64,000 bases of DNA, taken from NCBI GenBank assembly GCA_964409865.1, contig CAYPGE010000001.1:42373-106372 (forward strand), given 5' to 3'. The notes beneath the pieces were generated by a model, which worked only from the letters and a program-made list of their open reading frames with translations, was not told the DNA's origin and searched no databases. Source of the DNA: Anammoximicrobium sp964409865 (GTDB lineage Bacteria > Planctomycetota > Planctomycetia > Pirellulales > Pirellulaceae). Position numbers and translations under genes: made by a program. Shown here piece after piece: positions 34,473 to 42,716 of the stretch. The stretch's first letter is position 1. The number at the start of each line of letters is the position of its first letter.

Positions 34473-36866
34473 ATGAATACCATCCATCAGCTTATCGCCA
34501 CCCACTGCACCTACGGCACGTCCGCCTTGGAACGTCGGAAGGGCGAGGACGCAGACCGGGTGCTGGGATACAGCGTCCGGGCAAGCTCCTTGGCAGGCGG
34601 CGCTTTGGCAGGCTGGTATCGCAAGATGGAGCGTCTGTTGTACTACTATCTGCCGCGTGATGCAGCGGCGGAGGCCAGGCAGCAACTGACGGCTGCGTCG
34701 GCGCCCAAGCGGCTGATCTATGTCCCCGCCATCGACGACCTGGAAGTGCTGGCTCAGGTTTGCTATCGCCCGACGGACACAGCGGGACGCACAGGATCTT
34801 ACTTCGCCCATTGCCTTGCCCGCCAAAAAAGCGGCGCCCAAGATCATTGGTCCGTCCTGGATTGCCTGAAGCTCTGGGCGGCGCCAGGGTGGATCGAGGA
34901 AGACACGCCCTCGCTCCCAAGTCGAGTGGACGGTCTCTCCGGACTGGAACAAATGCTGGGCGGCCGGCGTCCTGCGATTGATGAACGCGTCGTGTTGAGC
35001 TTCCTGACCGCTGCGGCGGGTGGAGCTTTCGATGACCCCTGTGGCGTGATCCCTCCGCGCTGGCGTCAGAAGTCGCCGGCCGAGCGGCGGGAACTGCTCG
35101 CCGCGGTGCTTGGCGGCTGCCTTGTTGCGAATGCCAGCCCGCCGAATTCTCTGTTACTTGTGGCCGAGCCGAGTCTTGCCGCACTCTTGTTCTTCGGGAT
35201 CATCCGGCTGCTTCCGCCGTTGGCTGCCTCCAATGATCTCAGTTTTTCGACCTTCGAGACGGACGTGGATCGGCGGCGGTTCGTGCTCACGGCCACCTGC
35301 TTCCAGAACCCGGACAGTACGGACTTGCCTCCGCAGGTCTACAAATCCGGCCCCGCGCTGGCAGTGGTCAACACGTATCTGAACACGCGTTCCAAGACAC
35401 CCGCATCTTGCAGCGCGGCGGCGCAGGCATTGGTGAACACGCTCGCGGGTGAAGGGTGGGATGCCGTGGATCGAGCAAACCGGCCGAACACCGCCAAATC
35501 GCAAACAAGAATGGTCGACCCATACTACGAATGGCTGGGCATTCCGCCCAAGGACCAGCCGCCGAACCACTACCGGCTGCTCGGACTGGAATTGTTCGAG
35601 GAGAACCGGAGCGTCATCGACGCGGCGGCCAACCGGCAGATGAGCTTCATCAAGGAATACCAGGCCGGGGCGGATTCGGAGTTGAGCCAGAAGCTGCTGA
35701 ACGAACTTTCGGCCGCCAGACTCTGCCTGCTGTCGGCGCCGGCCAAGGCGGCTTACGACGAACAGTTGCGCGCCCAACTCAGGACTCAAGCGCCCGCGGC
35801 ACCAGCGATGCCGGTCCCGCCTGCCCTCCGCTGGCGAAACGATTCCGATGCACCCCCTTCCCGAGCGATCCCCGCTGGATGTGTTTCGCTGAGCCCATTG
35901 ACGAAAACCTCGTCTTCGGCGAGTGGAGTCGCGGGGCCTGCGCCCGTAAGTTTGGAAACGCGGCCGCGTTTCGCGCATGGAAGACCGTCAGGCAATCGGC
36001 AGCAATCGAAAACTGGGCCTAATTGGCTGGCCGTGGGCACGGCCATAGCGGCGGTGGTTACGGCGACCGTGGCCGCGCTGCTGGGCTTCGTCGTGGCTCG
36101 ATCGTCGGGACCGGCGTCCCCGTCTTCCGATGACGCCGTGGCGCACGGACCGGGACACCAGCCTGCGGATATGGAAACACGCAAAGCAAAGGTCAGCAAA
36201 ACACATCCCTCCCAAGCCCCCGTTCCTTTTGAGACAGGGCGCGAAGAACGGGAACCCATCGCCACCACGGTTGCCACCGTCGGTCGCCGAGCCCGTGACG
36301 CCATCCGAACGCCGACCTTCTCGCCGCTGTCCGAACCGAACCCAGAACCGACGCGGTCGGCCGAACCTGTGGATCCGCAACTGCGCCTGCCGACGATGGC
36401 AGTTCCCACCGCACCGAAGGCGACGCAAGCCGTTGTGCCGCTGGGGCCCGTTATCGTGGTCGAATCGGCCGAACCCGTGCCAGCGTCGTCGAAGCAACAG
36501 GTCGTGTCGCCCGTGATCGGCCTTTCGGCGGAGCTGAGGACGACAACCGCACCGCCGCCGCCTCCACCCGTGGAGACTCTCGAGCAAGCCGACAAGCGGT
36601 TGCAGGCGGCCGCCGAGCAGGCTTCGTCCTCGGCCAAGCATCAAGCGGTCGCCCAGGAGTTGTTGTCCCTGGCAAACAAGGCCATTGTCGATTCGCAGAC
36701 CGAACTGGCCAAACGAGTCGTCGAGCGTGCTCTGGCAGCGGCTCGGAAATCGGAAACGGATGACCTGGTGAAGCAAGCAACGTTATTGTGGAGCGAGTTG
36801 CAGCAGCCGCTAACGGACGAAGCGAAAGAAAGAGCCCGTCAAAGGCTCCGCGATCAGGCCCCCTGA
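34473..36866 (+). CDS. GAP1-N-like domain fused to a J-like domain, membrane-anchored
   Basis: 797 residues. The start at 34473 has AGAGGA upstream. The first about 330 residues (MNTIHQLIATHCTYGTSALE, LERRKG, SYFAHCLARQ, FLTAAAGGAF) resemble the N-terminal domain of GTPase-associated protein 1 (GAP1) from bacterial conflict systems; this is from memory and needs a profile search. From residue 347, DPYYEWLGIPPKDQPPNHYR is a J-like module typical of planctomycete regulatory proteins. Around residue 515-540 there is one membrane helix (VGTAIAAVVTATVAALLGFV), then a Pro/Thr-rich stretch and a C-terminal helical region. It is followed 14 bp later by the FGE-like gene, so the two form an operon. 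A fragment of it is duplicated at 31962. Confidence 0.65.
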   Translation: MNTIHQLIATHCTYGTSALERRKGEDADRVLGYSVRASSLAGGALAGWYRKMERLLYYYLPRDAAAEARQQLTAASAPKRLIYVPAIDDLEVLAQVCYRPTDTAGRTGSYFAHCLARQKSGAQDHWSVLDCLKLWAAPGWIEEDTPSLPSRVDGLSGLEQMLGGRRPAIDERVVLSFLTAAAGGAFDDPCGVIPPRWRQKSPAERRELLAAVLGGCLVANASPPNSLLLVAEPSLAALLFFGIIRLLPPLAASNDLSFSTFETDVDRRRFVLTATCFQNPDSTDLPPQVYKSGPALAVVNTYLNTRSKTPASCSAAAQALVNTLAGEGWDAVDRANRPNTAKSQTRMVDPYYEWLGIPPKDQPPNHYRLLGLELFEENRSVIDAAANRQMSFIKEYQAGADSELSQKLLNELSAARLCLLSAPAKAAYDEQLRAQLRTQAPAAPAMPVPPALRWRNDSDAPPSRAIPAGCVSLSPLTKTSSSASGVAGPAPVSLETRPRFAHGRPSGNRQQSKTGPNWLAVGTAIAAVVTATVAALLGFVVARSSGPASPSSDDAVAHGPGHQPADMETRKAKVSKTHPSQAPVPFETGREEREPIATTVATVGRRARDAIRTPTFSPLSEPNPEPTRSAEPVDPQLRLPTMAVPTAPKATQAVVPLGPVIVVESAEPVPASSKQQVVSPVIGLSAELRTTTAPPPPPPVETLEQADKRLQAAAEQASSSAKHQAVAQELLSLANKAIVDSQTELAKRVVERALAAARKSETDDLVKQATLLWSELQQPLTDEAKERARQRLRDQAP

Positions 36867-36880
36867 CAAGGAGACCACCC

Positions 36881-38770
36881 ATGCGATTCAGCAAACATCG
36901 GGACTGTCGCCTGATGCATGTCGTCGCGATGCTGACGTGCATCGCCACAACCGGCGAATTGGCCGCCCAGCAGAAGACGCCCGTTCCGGACGAGGCGGCA
37001 GAGCAAGCAGCCAAGAAGACGGCGGGTGAAATCTACGGGGGGCGATTCGCGCTGGCCAAGACGGCGGCGGACAAGTCGGCACTGGCGGCCGAAATGATCG
37101 GGGCGGCCTTAAAGATCCAAAACGGCTCGGCAGATCAGTTCGTCGTGCTGAAGGTGGCACGCGACATCGCGGTCGGCGCGGGCGACGCGACCACAGCCCT
37201 GTCGGCGGTCAAGGAACTGGTGCAACGGTTCGACGTACCGGCGCTCACGCTGCCAGCGGAAACGCTGTTGGCGGCGGCCGAACAAGCCACCATGACCGCG
37301 CAACGCAAGGGGGTCGCCGAAGCGGCCGGGCCGATCATCACGAAGCTTGCGGAGGCGAACGAGTACGACTTGGCCATCCGCGTGTGCGAAGCGGCGCGAG
37401 TAGCCGCTCAAGGCGCCAGGGAGTTCAAGCTGGCCGGTGAACTCTCAAATCAGTTGCCGGAACTGAAACGTCTGGAGCAGGAATCCCAGGCTTACCGCGA
37501 CGCGCGGGCCGTGATGGAAGCGAACCCCACGGAACCAGCGGCCAACTTGGCGGCAGGCCGGTATCTGTGTTTTGTCAAGGGCGATTGGGAACGCGGTGTT
37601 CCGATGCTGGCCCTGGGTAGCGACTCAGCCTTGAAGTCCGTGGCGCTCATGGACCTGCGCGGGGCCGAGTCCGCCGAGGCCCAAGCCGCGATCGGAGACG
37701 CCTGGTGGGACTTGGCAGAAACCAAGCATGGCGAGGAGCGGGACACGCTGCGGCTTCGCGCCGCCTTCTGGTATCGGCAAGCGGTGCCGAAGTTGGCGGG
37801 AGGTCTGGTCGGGCTGAAGGTGAAACAGCGACTAGAGGAGATCTCGAAGCTAGGTGGCGAGGTGCCCGCTGCGTCAAGTCGGCCAGCCACGTCACGGACC
37901 CCGCCCCTGGCGATTGCCCCGTTCGATGAGCAGACCGCCAAGCAGCATCAATCCGCGTGGGCCAAGCATCTGGGAGTCCCAGTGCTGTATACGAATTCAA
38001 TCAGCATGCGTTTCGTGCTGATCCCGCCGGGCGAGTTCATGATGGGATCGACTGGGGAAGAAGCGGGCAAGTTCTTGGAGGAGGCCAAGCGAAGGGGAGA
38101 CCCGAAGTGGATGCTCGAACGGACACGGAGTGAAGTACCTAAGCGCCGCGTCAAAATCACAAGACCGTTCTACGTTGGCATGCTTGAAGTAACACAGCTG
38201 GAATATGAGCGGGTGATGGGCCTAAATCCGAGCCGTTTCAAGGGCAAACCGACCCATCCGGTGGAACAAGTGAGTTGGCAAGACGCACAGGACTTCTGTC
38301 GTCGATTGAGCGAAACCCCCGATGAGAACTCGCGTGGGGCAGCCTACCGCTTGCCAACGGAGGCGGAATGGGAGTATGTGTGCCGCGCGGGCACGACGAT
38401 GCGTTTTAGCTTCGGCGACGATCCGTCGATTGTGCAAAACTATGCCTGGTGGGGAAAGAATTCGGGGCCCAATATTCGGCAGCGGAGCACGCAAATCGTT
38501 GGTCAATTGCGCCCGAATGCTTTTGGCCTCTTCGATCTGCATGGCAACGTATGGGAGTGGTGCGCCGATTGGTACGCCAGCGACTTGGGCTTAATCCCAT
38601 CGCCGGAAGATCCTGCGGGGCCTGCCTCTGGTTCAACGCGGGTATCACGCGGGGGTTCCTATCTGAACGCCGGACCGGATGCGCTTCGATGCGCGTTCCG
38701 ATTTGACGTGCCGCCAGACACTCGGAGCGTGGACATAGGTTTCCGGGTTGCCAGGACTCTCGGCCCTTGA
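36881..38770 (+). CDS. Secreted protein with C-terminal SUMF1/formylglycine-generating-enzyme-like domain
   Basis: 629 residues. The start follows AAGGAG. A signal-like N-terminus (MHVVAMLTCIATTGELAAQQ) is followed by a helical repeat-rich half (LKVARDIAVGAGDATTALSA; AKAEANEYDLAIRV-like units). The C-terminal 250 residues are a SUMF1/FGE-sulfatase domain: MRFVLIPPGEFMMGS, FYVGMLEVTQLEYERVMG, HPVEQVSWQDAQDFCRRLSE, YRLPTEAEWEYVCRAGT, LFDLHGNVWEWCADWY, RVSRGGSYLNAG. The copper-binding Cys pair of true FGEs is not evident, so it is more likely a ligand-binding or sensor version, as in conflict systems and DGR targets. Co-transcribed with the GAP1-N/J-like gene. Confidence 0.85.
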   Translation: MRFSKHRDCRLMHVVAMLTCIATTGELAAQQKTPVPDEAAEQAAKKTAGEIYGGRFALAKTAADKSALAAEMIGAALKIQNGSADQFVVLKVARDIAVGAGDATTALSAVKELVQRFDVPALTLPAETLLAAAEQATMTAQRKGVAEAAGPIITKLAEANEYDLAIRVCEAARVAAQGAREFKLAGELSNQLPELKRLEQESQAYRDARAVMEANPTEPAANLAAGRYLCFVKGDWERGVPMLALGSDSALKSVALMDLRGAESAEAQAAIGDAWWDLAETKHGEERDTLRLRAAFWYRQAVPKLAGGLVGLKVKQRLEEISKLGGEVPAASSRPATSRTPPLAIAPFDEQTAKQHQSAWAKHLGVPVLYTNSISMRFVLIPPGEFMMGSTGEEAGKFLEEAKRRGDPKWMLERTRSEVPKRRVKITRPFYVGMLEVTQLEYERVMGLNPSRFKGKPTHPVEQVSWQDAQDFCRRLSETPDENSRGAAYRLPTEAEWEYVCRAGTTMRFSFGDDPSIVQNYAWWGKNSGPNIRQRSTQIVGQLRPNAFGLFDLHGNVWEWCADWYASDLGLIPSPEDPAGPASGSTRVSRGGSYLNAGPDALRCAFRFDVPPDTRSVDIGFRVARTLGP

Positions 38771-38829
38771 ATCTGCCGCGATTCTGACAGAGTGGCCTCC
38801 GTTGCCATTCAACTTTGCCATTACGCCTA

Positions 38830-38963
38830 CGGTGGTTGGCGGCTCGGCTCAACGCGTGATCTTCGCCATCGAGGCGGCTCCGCAGACGGGACGGGAACTC
38901 GACTCGAAACATGAATCCCCTCATGGTTTAATTTGGGCGAAGGCATCGAACGAGGGAGGCAAG
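38830..38963. repeat. Dispersed repeat preceding an antitoxin gene, copy 1
   Basis: About 130 bp, starting GGCTCGGCTCAACGCGTGAT and ending GGCATCGAACGAGGGAGGC, are clearly homologous to 50778-50905. The conserved blocks include GGCTCCGCAGA, CGGGAAC, GACTCGAA and CATGAATCC. Here the repeat runs directly into the ribosome binding site of the FitA-like antitoxin, so it may carry its promoter. Confidence 0.8.
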
Positions 38964-38966
38964 TCC

Positions 38967-39248
38967 ATGCCCACGCTGACGGTTGGAAACATTTCACCGC
39001 AACTTTACGAGCGCCTCGCCCGCCGGGCGTCCGCGGCACGGCGGAGCGTGTCGGAAGAGGCGAAACAGATCCTGGCGGACAGCCTGGGCGTTTCGGCCCA
39101 AGCTGCGGACAGCTACCGCCTGCCGGAACTGATCCCCAGCGAGGAGATTTCGCCGCCGTGCGATCTGCCGCTCTCCGGTCCGGCACGACCCGTGACATTT
39201 CGGCGCGTCGCACCGCCCCTGCCCGATGCACTCCTCATCGATGAGTAA
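38967..39248 (+). CDS. FitA-like ribbon-helix-helix antitoxin, orphan
   Basis: 93 residues. The N-terminus MPTLTVGNISPQLYERLARR followed by ASAARRSVSEEAKQILADSL is a FitA/VapB-type RHH domain: strand, helix, and the 'S.EEA..IL' second helix. A GGAGG lies 6-7 bases upstream. The C-terminal 45 residues are Pro-rich (LPLSGPARPVTFRRVAPPLP) and should bind a toxin. Normally a PIN toxin follows immediately; here the next 290 bp hold none, so the toxin is missing or lost. Confidence 0.8.
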   Translation: MPTLTVGNISPQLYERLARRASAARRSVSEEAKQILADSLGVSAQAADSYRLPELIPSEEISPPCDLPLSGPARPVTFRRVAPPLPDALLIDE

Positions 39249-39540
39249 GCGAGAGACAGGTATGGGGTCAACTCTCGACACTTGACACCGTTCTGCAGCG
39301 GAAGATTGCCCCGCATCGTGCCGAGAGTCAAGAGTTGTCAACTCTTGAAACGGATCTGTGGTCGTGCCGGTTCGAAGGCTGCACGAGGACGGCTGGGGCG
39401 GCAAGACGCGGTGCCCGACGAAGCGTGGCCGAATCTCCTCCTTTCCGTGACTGGTCCGTCGCGGCTGGCCGGGGTATGTTGGCTGGCTGACGGCAACTCG
39501 TCTCGCGACGCCCACGAACCACAAAATGAGATGTCGAGTC

Positions 39541-40503
39541 ATGGCCAAGAGAAAGAAACGCGAGCAGGACAGCGATTACGACGGGGCCTGGAAAGAGGCT
39601 TTGCGGACGCATCTAAGGGAACTGCTAACGAAGTACTTTCCGGGCGTGGACGCCGCCATCGATTGGAGTGTCGAACCGAAGTTATGCGACAAGGAACTCA
39701 GCCAAGTGATGGGAAAAGCAAAACGGCGCAACCGGCCGGTGGACGTGTTGGTCCAGGTGCGGCTGCTGTCCGGTGACGAGCAGTGGATTCTGTTGCATGC
39801 GGAAGTCCAGAGTTCGCCAGAAGCTGGCTTCGAGCGCCGTGTGGCGCGTTACCACAGCGGCCTGTTTTGGGTTCACGACCAGCGGGTGATTACGTTGGTC
39901 GTGCTGGCCGACTTGCGCGAGGATTGGCATCCCGGCGAAGATCTGTTCCGGGTGGCGGATTTCGAGAGCCACCTGCGGTTTCCGACCTGCAAGCTGATCG
40001 ATCGCTTGGATACCGATTGGCGCGACGATCACTCGCTGCCCGTGCAGATCGCCCGAGCCCAAATCGAGGCCCTGCGGACCGCCAGCGATCCGGAAGGCCG
40101 ATACCGAGCCAAATCGCGACTGGTTCGAAAACTGTACGAATTGGGCTATAATGCGGAGGAATTGCGGGAGATCTTCCGTCTGATCGACTGGATGATGCAT
40201 CTGACGGAGACTTTGAGTCAGCGATTTGAACAGGAACTTCGGGAGTTTGAGGAGAGCTTGAATATGCCGTACGTAACATCCGTGGAACGAATTGCCGAAG
40301 CGCGAGGGGAAGCGCGAGGTGGCGTCAGCCTCTTGCTGCGGCAGCTTGCCAAGGTTTGTGGACGTCTGCCGGAGGACGTCACGAATCGCATTCGCAGCCT
40401 GCCGTTTTCGCAAATCGAGGCCTTGAGCGAGGCCTTGCTCGATTTTCGGTCCCTGGCTGATCTGCAGAACTGGTTGGGTCATGGCGACGATCCCGCCGTG
40501 TGA
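39541..40503 (+). CDS. Rpn/PD-(D/E)XK-like nuclease family protein
   Basis: 320 residues, intact. The pattern fits transposase_31/Rpn-related proteins found in many copies in cyanobacteria and planctomycetes: an N-terminal nuclease core with RRNRPVDVLVQVRLLSGDEQ and WILLHAEVQSSPEAGFERRV, where D in PVDVLVQV and E-x-Q in HAEVQ correspond to the PD-(D/E)XK motif with Q replacing K, a frequent variant in this group; then YHSGLFWVHDQRVITLVVLA; and a C-terminal helical part ending RSLPFSQIEALSEALLDFRS, like the DUF4351 tail. Rpn proteins promote recombination and act as DNA nucleases; here the function is inferred only. Confidence 0.75.
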   Translation: MAKRKKREQDSDYDGAWKEALRTHLRELLTKYFPGVDAAIDWSVEPKLCDKELSQVMGKAKRRNRPVDVLVQVRLLSGDEQWILLHAEVQSSPEAGFERRVARYHSGLFWVHDQRVITLVVLADLREDWHPGEDLFRVADFESHLRFPTCKLIDRLDTDWRDDHSLPVQIARAQIEALRTASDPEGRYRAKSRLVRKLYELGYNAEELREIFRLIDWMMHLTETLSQRFEQELREFEESLNMPYVTSVERIAEARGEARGGVSLLLRQLAKVCGRLPEDVTNRIRSLPFSQIEALSEALLDFRSLADLQNWLGHGDDPAV

Positions 40504-40606
40504 AGCAGTTAGCAGCCCGGCAGGCCACAAAGTCCGCGCAACACAAGGCGTTTGCCGAGTCGGACAGGATCAAGCTGTCGCCCACCCGCCCTGTTGCCTG
40601 GAAACA

Positions 40607-40828
40607 GGGGAGCGGTATTCACCCGCGTCGTGGCCCAGGGGCAAGTCAGGTGCTTTGCGGGTGTGCTACGTGTGCTTCGAGCGATGGCGTGCGGTCACGC
40701 TGCTGATCGTGTACTCCAAGACTGAGATGGACGATATCCCGGAGAGCATGAAGCCGGCTTTGAACGCGGCAATCGACGATATCGAAGCGCACCTGGACAA
40801 GTTGTTTTCGCAGAGGGAGCACAGATGA
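40607..40828 (+). pseudogene. RelE/HigB-like toxin gene, 5' end degraded
   Basis: The frame reads SWPRGKSGALRVCYVCFERW, then AVTLLIVYSKTEMDDIPESM and ends in DKLFSQREHR. The GKSGALRVCY and VYSKTEMDDI segments match the second half of HigB-type RelE toxins ('GKSGG.RV.Y... LL..y.K.e..dl'). Upstream the recognisable sequence fades and no proper start is seen. It overlaps the next antitoxin gene by an ATGA. I conclude that the toxin is inactivated while the antitoxin is intact. Confidence 0.6.
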
Positions 40829-41202
40829 CAAAGGCGCGCAAGGGCCGGCGTAAGGCATTGGCTGACGAAATGCTGGCTGGCTTACAGGCGTTCGCACGCG
40901 ATTTGAAGGAGTTGCCTGCCGAGGAAGTCAAGGCCAAGTACCGTGCGCGTACGGTGGAAGTGGACTTTCGGCCTCGCACGTTCGGGGCCGGGGACATCAA
41001 GCAGTTGCGCGCTTCGATGGACTGCAGTCAGAGGGTTTTCGCGGATTTCATTGGTGTTTCGCTTGGGACGCTGCGGAACTGGGAGCAAGGCATCCGCCCG
41101 GTCAGCGGCGTGGCGGCCCGTCTCCTCGACGAAATGCGCATCCGTCCGGGGTACTGGAAGATCCGTCTCCGCCAGTCCTTGAAGGAGCGAAAGGCGGGTT
41201 AA
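40825..41202 (+). CDS. HigA-like XRE-family antitoxin
   Basis: 125 residues. An N-terminal helical segment (LADEMLAGLQAFARDLKELP) is followed by the helix-turn-helix GDIKQLRASMDCSQRVFADF, IGVSLGTLRNWEQGIRPVSG, AARLL. This is the antitoxin of HigBA or related pairs, where the toxin precedes the antitoxin. The toxin is degraded here, so the gene may now only act as a regulator. Confidence 0.8.
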   Translation: MTKARKGRRKALADEMLAGLQAFARDLKELPAEEVKAKYRARTVEVDFRPRTFGAGDIKQLRASMDCSQRVFADFIGVSLGTLRNWEQGIRPVSGVAARLLDEMRIRPGYWKIRLRQSLKERKAG

Positions 41203-41236
41203 GACGGCACTGACGTCAGGTGATTCGCCCCGGTCA

Positions 41237-41421
41237 AGATGATCCACAAGAGCGAAGGCTTCTGCTTGCTCACCGGAATCGGCGGCGGATTTCATGGGGG
41301 CGGCGCGCAGGTGGAGATTGCCATCGGCGCGGATGACTTCTGGTATCTGCGCGGCACATCGCAACAATCCGGGACCTTTGGCGAGGCCCTTGCCCTGCGA
41401 TTCGTGGGCAAGCCGCGGTGA
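41237..41421 (+). repeat. Direct repeat, left copy, with a 60-codon frame
   Basis: The DNA from ATCCACAAGAGCGAAGGCTT to the stop at 41421 is homologous to 42484-42663. The translated frame reads IHKSEGFCLLTGIGGGFHGG, AQVEIAIGADDFWYLRGTSQ and ends FGEALALRFVGKPR. It looks like the C-terminal piece of a larger protein I do not recognise. The left and right copies bracket the XRE and BrnTA-like genes. Confidence 0.75.
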
Positions 41422-41477
41422 ATCCGCACACGATACTAGCGCGCTCCAAGAACCTCTCGACAGGGTCGCCTTCATCC

Positions 41478-41777
41478 TTAGGTCCGGCGAGATGCGGCAG
41501 CGTTGGATCGCTGCTTCAGCTTGATTTCCAAGCGGCACCCGACTGCTTCCGCGTACTTTCGCAGCGTCGCGATGGACGGAGAATGCCGTTTCGCCCCTCC
41601 GCTTGCCTCAACTCGAGCCACAGCCGGTGCCTTGGTCCCCATCCGCACCGCAACTTCGGCCTGGGTCAAACCCGCGCGTCGTCGAGCCCGCAACAACTCG
41701 TCCAGCAAGGCAAACTCTTCCGCCTGCGCGTCATACTCGGCCTTAACCGCCGGCCGCCTCAACATCTTCTTGAGCAT
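41478..41777 (-). CDS. XRE-family regulator/antitoxin
   Basis: 99 residues. MLKKMLRRPAVKAEYDAQAE and FALLDELLRARRRAGLTQAE lead into the helix-turn-helix VAVRMGTKAPAVARVEASGG, and IATLRKYAEAVGCRLEIKLK closes the domain. This N-terminal style is common among antitoxins whose HigB/RelE toxin precedes them. No such toxin lies upstream; instead the BrnTA-like pair ends 42 bp before its start, on the same strand. Confidence 0.85.
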   Translation of the reverse strand: MLKKMLRRPAVKAEYDAQAEEFALLDELLRARRRAGLTQAEVAVRMGTKAPAVARVEASGGAKRHSPSIATLRKYAEAVGCRLEIKLKQRSNAAASRRT

Positions 41778-41819
41778 TTCATCGTGGGTCAGGATCGGCT
41801 TGAACCTCCTCGAGTCGGG

Positions 41820-42104
41820 TCAAGTTTCGTCGTCGTTGGCCGTGCGCTTGTCGGCACCTCGCGTGCGGCCGCGTGCTTTCTTTTTTGTCGGCATCGTTTG
41901 GATCAAAGCCCGCAGGATCTTGTTCACGGCAGCGGGAGTGGTGAACACTTCGGCCACGTCGGGGTCCAACGCGACGACCAAGCGGGCTGGATCCACGCGA
42001 GACGCAAACCGGTTGGGCTTCGCCTTGCTGTAGTCGAACCGATACTCAGCTCGCAACTCGTCGCTCGGGCCGCGCGTTGCCTTACGATTCGGTGCCTTCT
42101 TCAT
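41820..42104 (-). CDS. BrnA-like antitoxin
   Basis: 94 residues. ELRAEYRFDYSKAKPNRFAS is a segment shared by many small antitoxins of BrnT or PIN toxins, and VVALDPDVAEVFTTPAAVNK resembles the RHH helix seen in BrnA ('v.lD.dv.e.F'). The C-terminus is Lys/Arg-rich (PTKKKARGRTRGADKR). It overlaps the end of the toxin gene by 23 bp, in the toxin-first order usual for brnTA. Confidence 0.8.
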   Translation of the reverse strand: MKKAPNRKATRGPSDELRAEYRFDYSKAKPNRFASRVDPARLVVALDPDVAEVFTTPAAVNKILRALIQTMPTKKKARGRTRGADKRTANDDET

Positions 42105-42372
42105 AATCTGTTCTTTCCCTCTTTGTCGCTTTCCGCGCGCTAATGACCCGAACCACGTCTGCCCCGCGCTGGGTGAAGGAAACGACCAACAGACGCCGAC
42201 GCAGTGAATGACCGATTACGATTTCACGAGGTTCGTCCAGCGAGTGTTCTTCGTCGTCGAAAATCGCAGCCAGCGGATCGCCAAATACGGTGCAAGCTTC
42301 TTCGAATGCGACGCCGTGCTTCCTCAGGTTTGAGGCCGCCTTGTTGCCGTCCCACTCAAAGGTCACTGGCAT
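42082..42372 (-). CDS. BrnT-like toxin
   Basis: 96 residues. The start MPVTFEWDGNKAASNLRKHG followed by VAFEEACTVFGDPLAAIFDD matches BrnT closely ('feWD..Ka..N..KHGVsFeea...F.Dp'). Later segments are REIVIGHSLRRRLLVVSFTQ and VVRVISARKATKRERTDYEE, with the typical R-x-I-S-A-R-x-A. BrnT is a RelE-fold ribonuclease. The ATG at 42372 is chosen by family length. Confidence 0.88.
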   Translation of the reverse strand: MPVTFEWDGNKAASNLRKHGVAFEEACTVFGDPLAAIFDDEEHSLDEPREIVIGHSLRRRLLVVSFTQRGADVVRVISARKATKRERTDYEEGTES

Positions 42373-42483
42373 GTCTTTACCATCCCCCGCTGCACGCCTT
42401 CCCACCTTGATTCCGCGTCAACGGAACTCATTTTATGCCTTCACCCGCTAAGACGCAAGGAAGCGGGACACGGCACGCCGGAA

Positions 42484-42663
42484 GATCATCCACAAGCGCG
42501 GAGGCTTCTGCTTGCGGCATCGGCGGTGGATTTCACGCTCAGCGGCGAGCAGGTGGAGATTGCCATCGGCGTGGATGACTTCTGGTATTTGCGTGGCAGG
42601 TCAAAACAATCCGGGACCTTCGGCGAGGCCCTTGCCCTGCGGTTTATGAGCAAGACGCGGTGA
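42484..42663 (+). repeat. Direct repeat, right copy
   Basis: Homologous to 41237-41421. Shared blocks include CAGGTGGAGATTGCCATCGG, GATGACTTCTGGTAT and GAGGCCCTTGCCCTGCG. A one-base indel near 42517 breaks the frame that is open in the left copy, so this copy is not coding as a whole. It ends 54 bp before the stop of the dockerin gene. Confidence 0.8.
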
Positions 42664-42716
42664 AAAGCGAGCAGAAAAAGGGAAGACACTGACAGAAAAA
42701 TGGAGTGACAGAAAAA

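Noticed and set aside
39249..39540. A toxin gene after the FitA-like antitoxin
   Set aside because: No frame with PIN-like acidic residues was found; only a loose CAACTCT/AGAGTTG palindrome is visible.
41239..41421. 60-codon frame as an independent small gene
   Set aside because: It is one copy of a direct repeat whose other copy is frameshifted, and it looks like the end of a larger protein.
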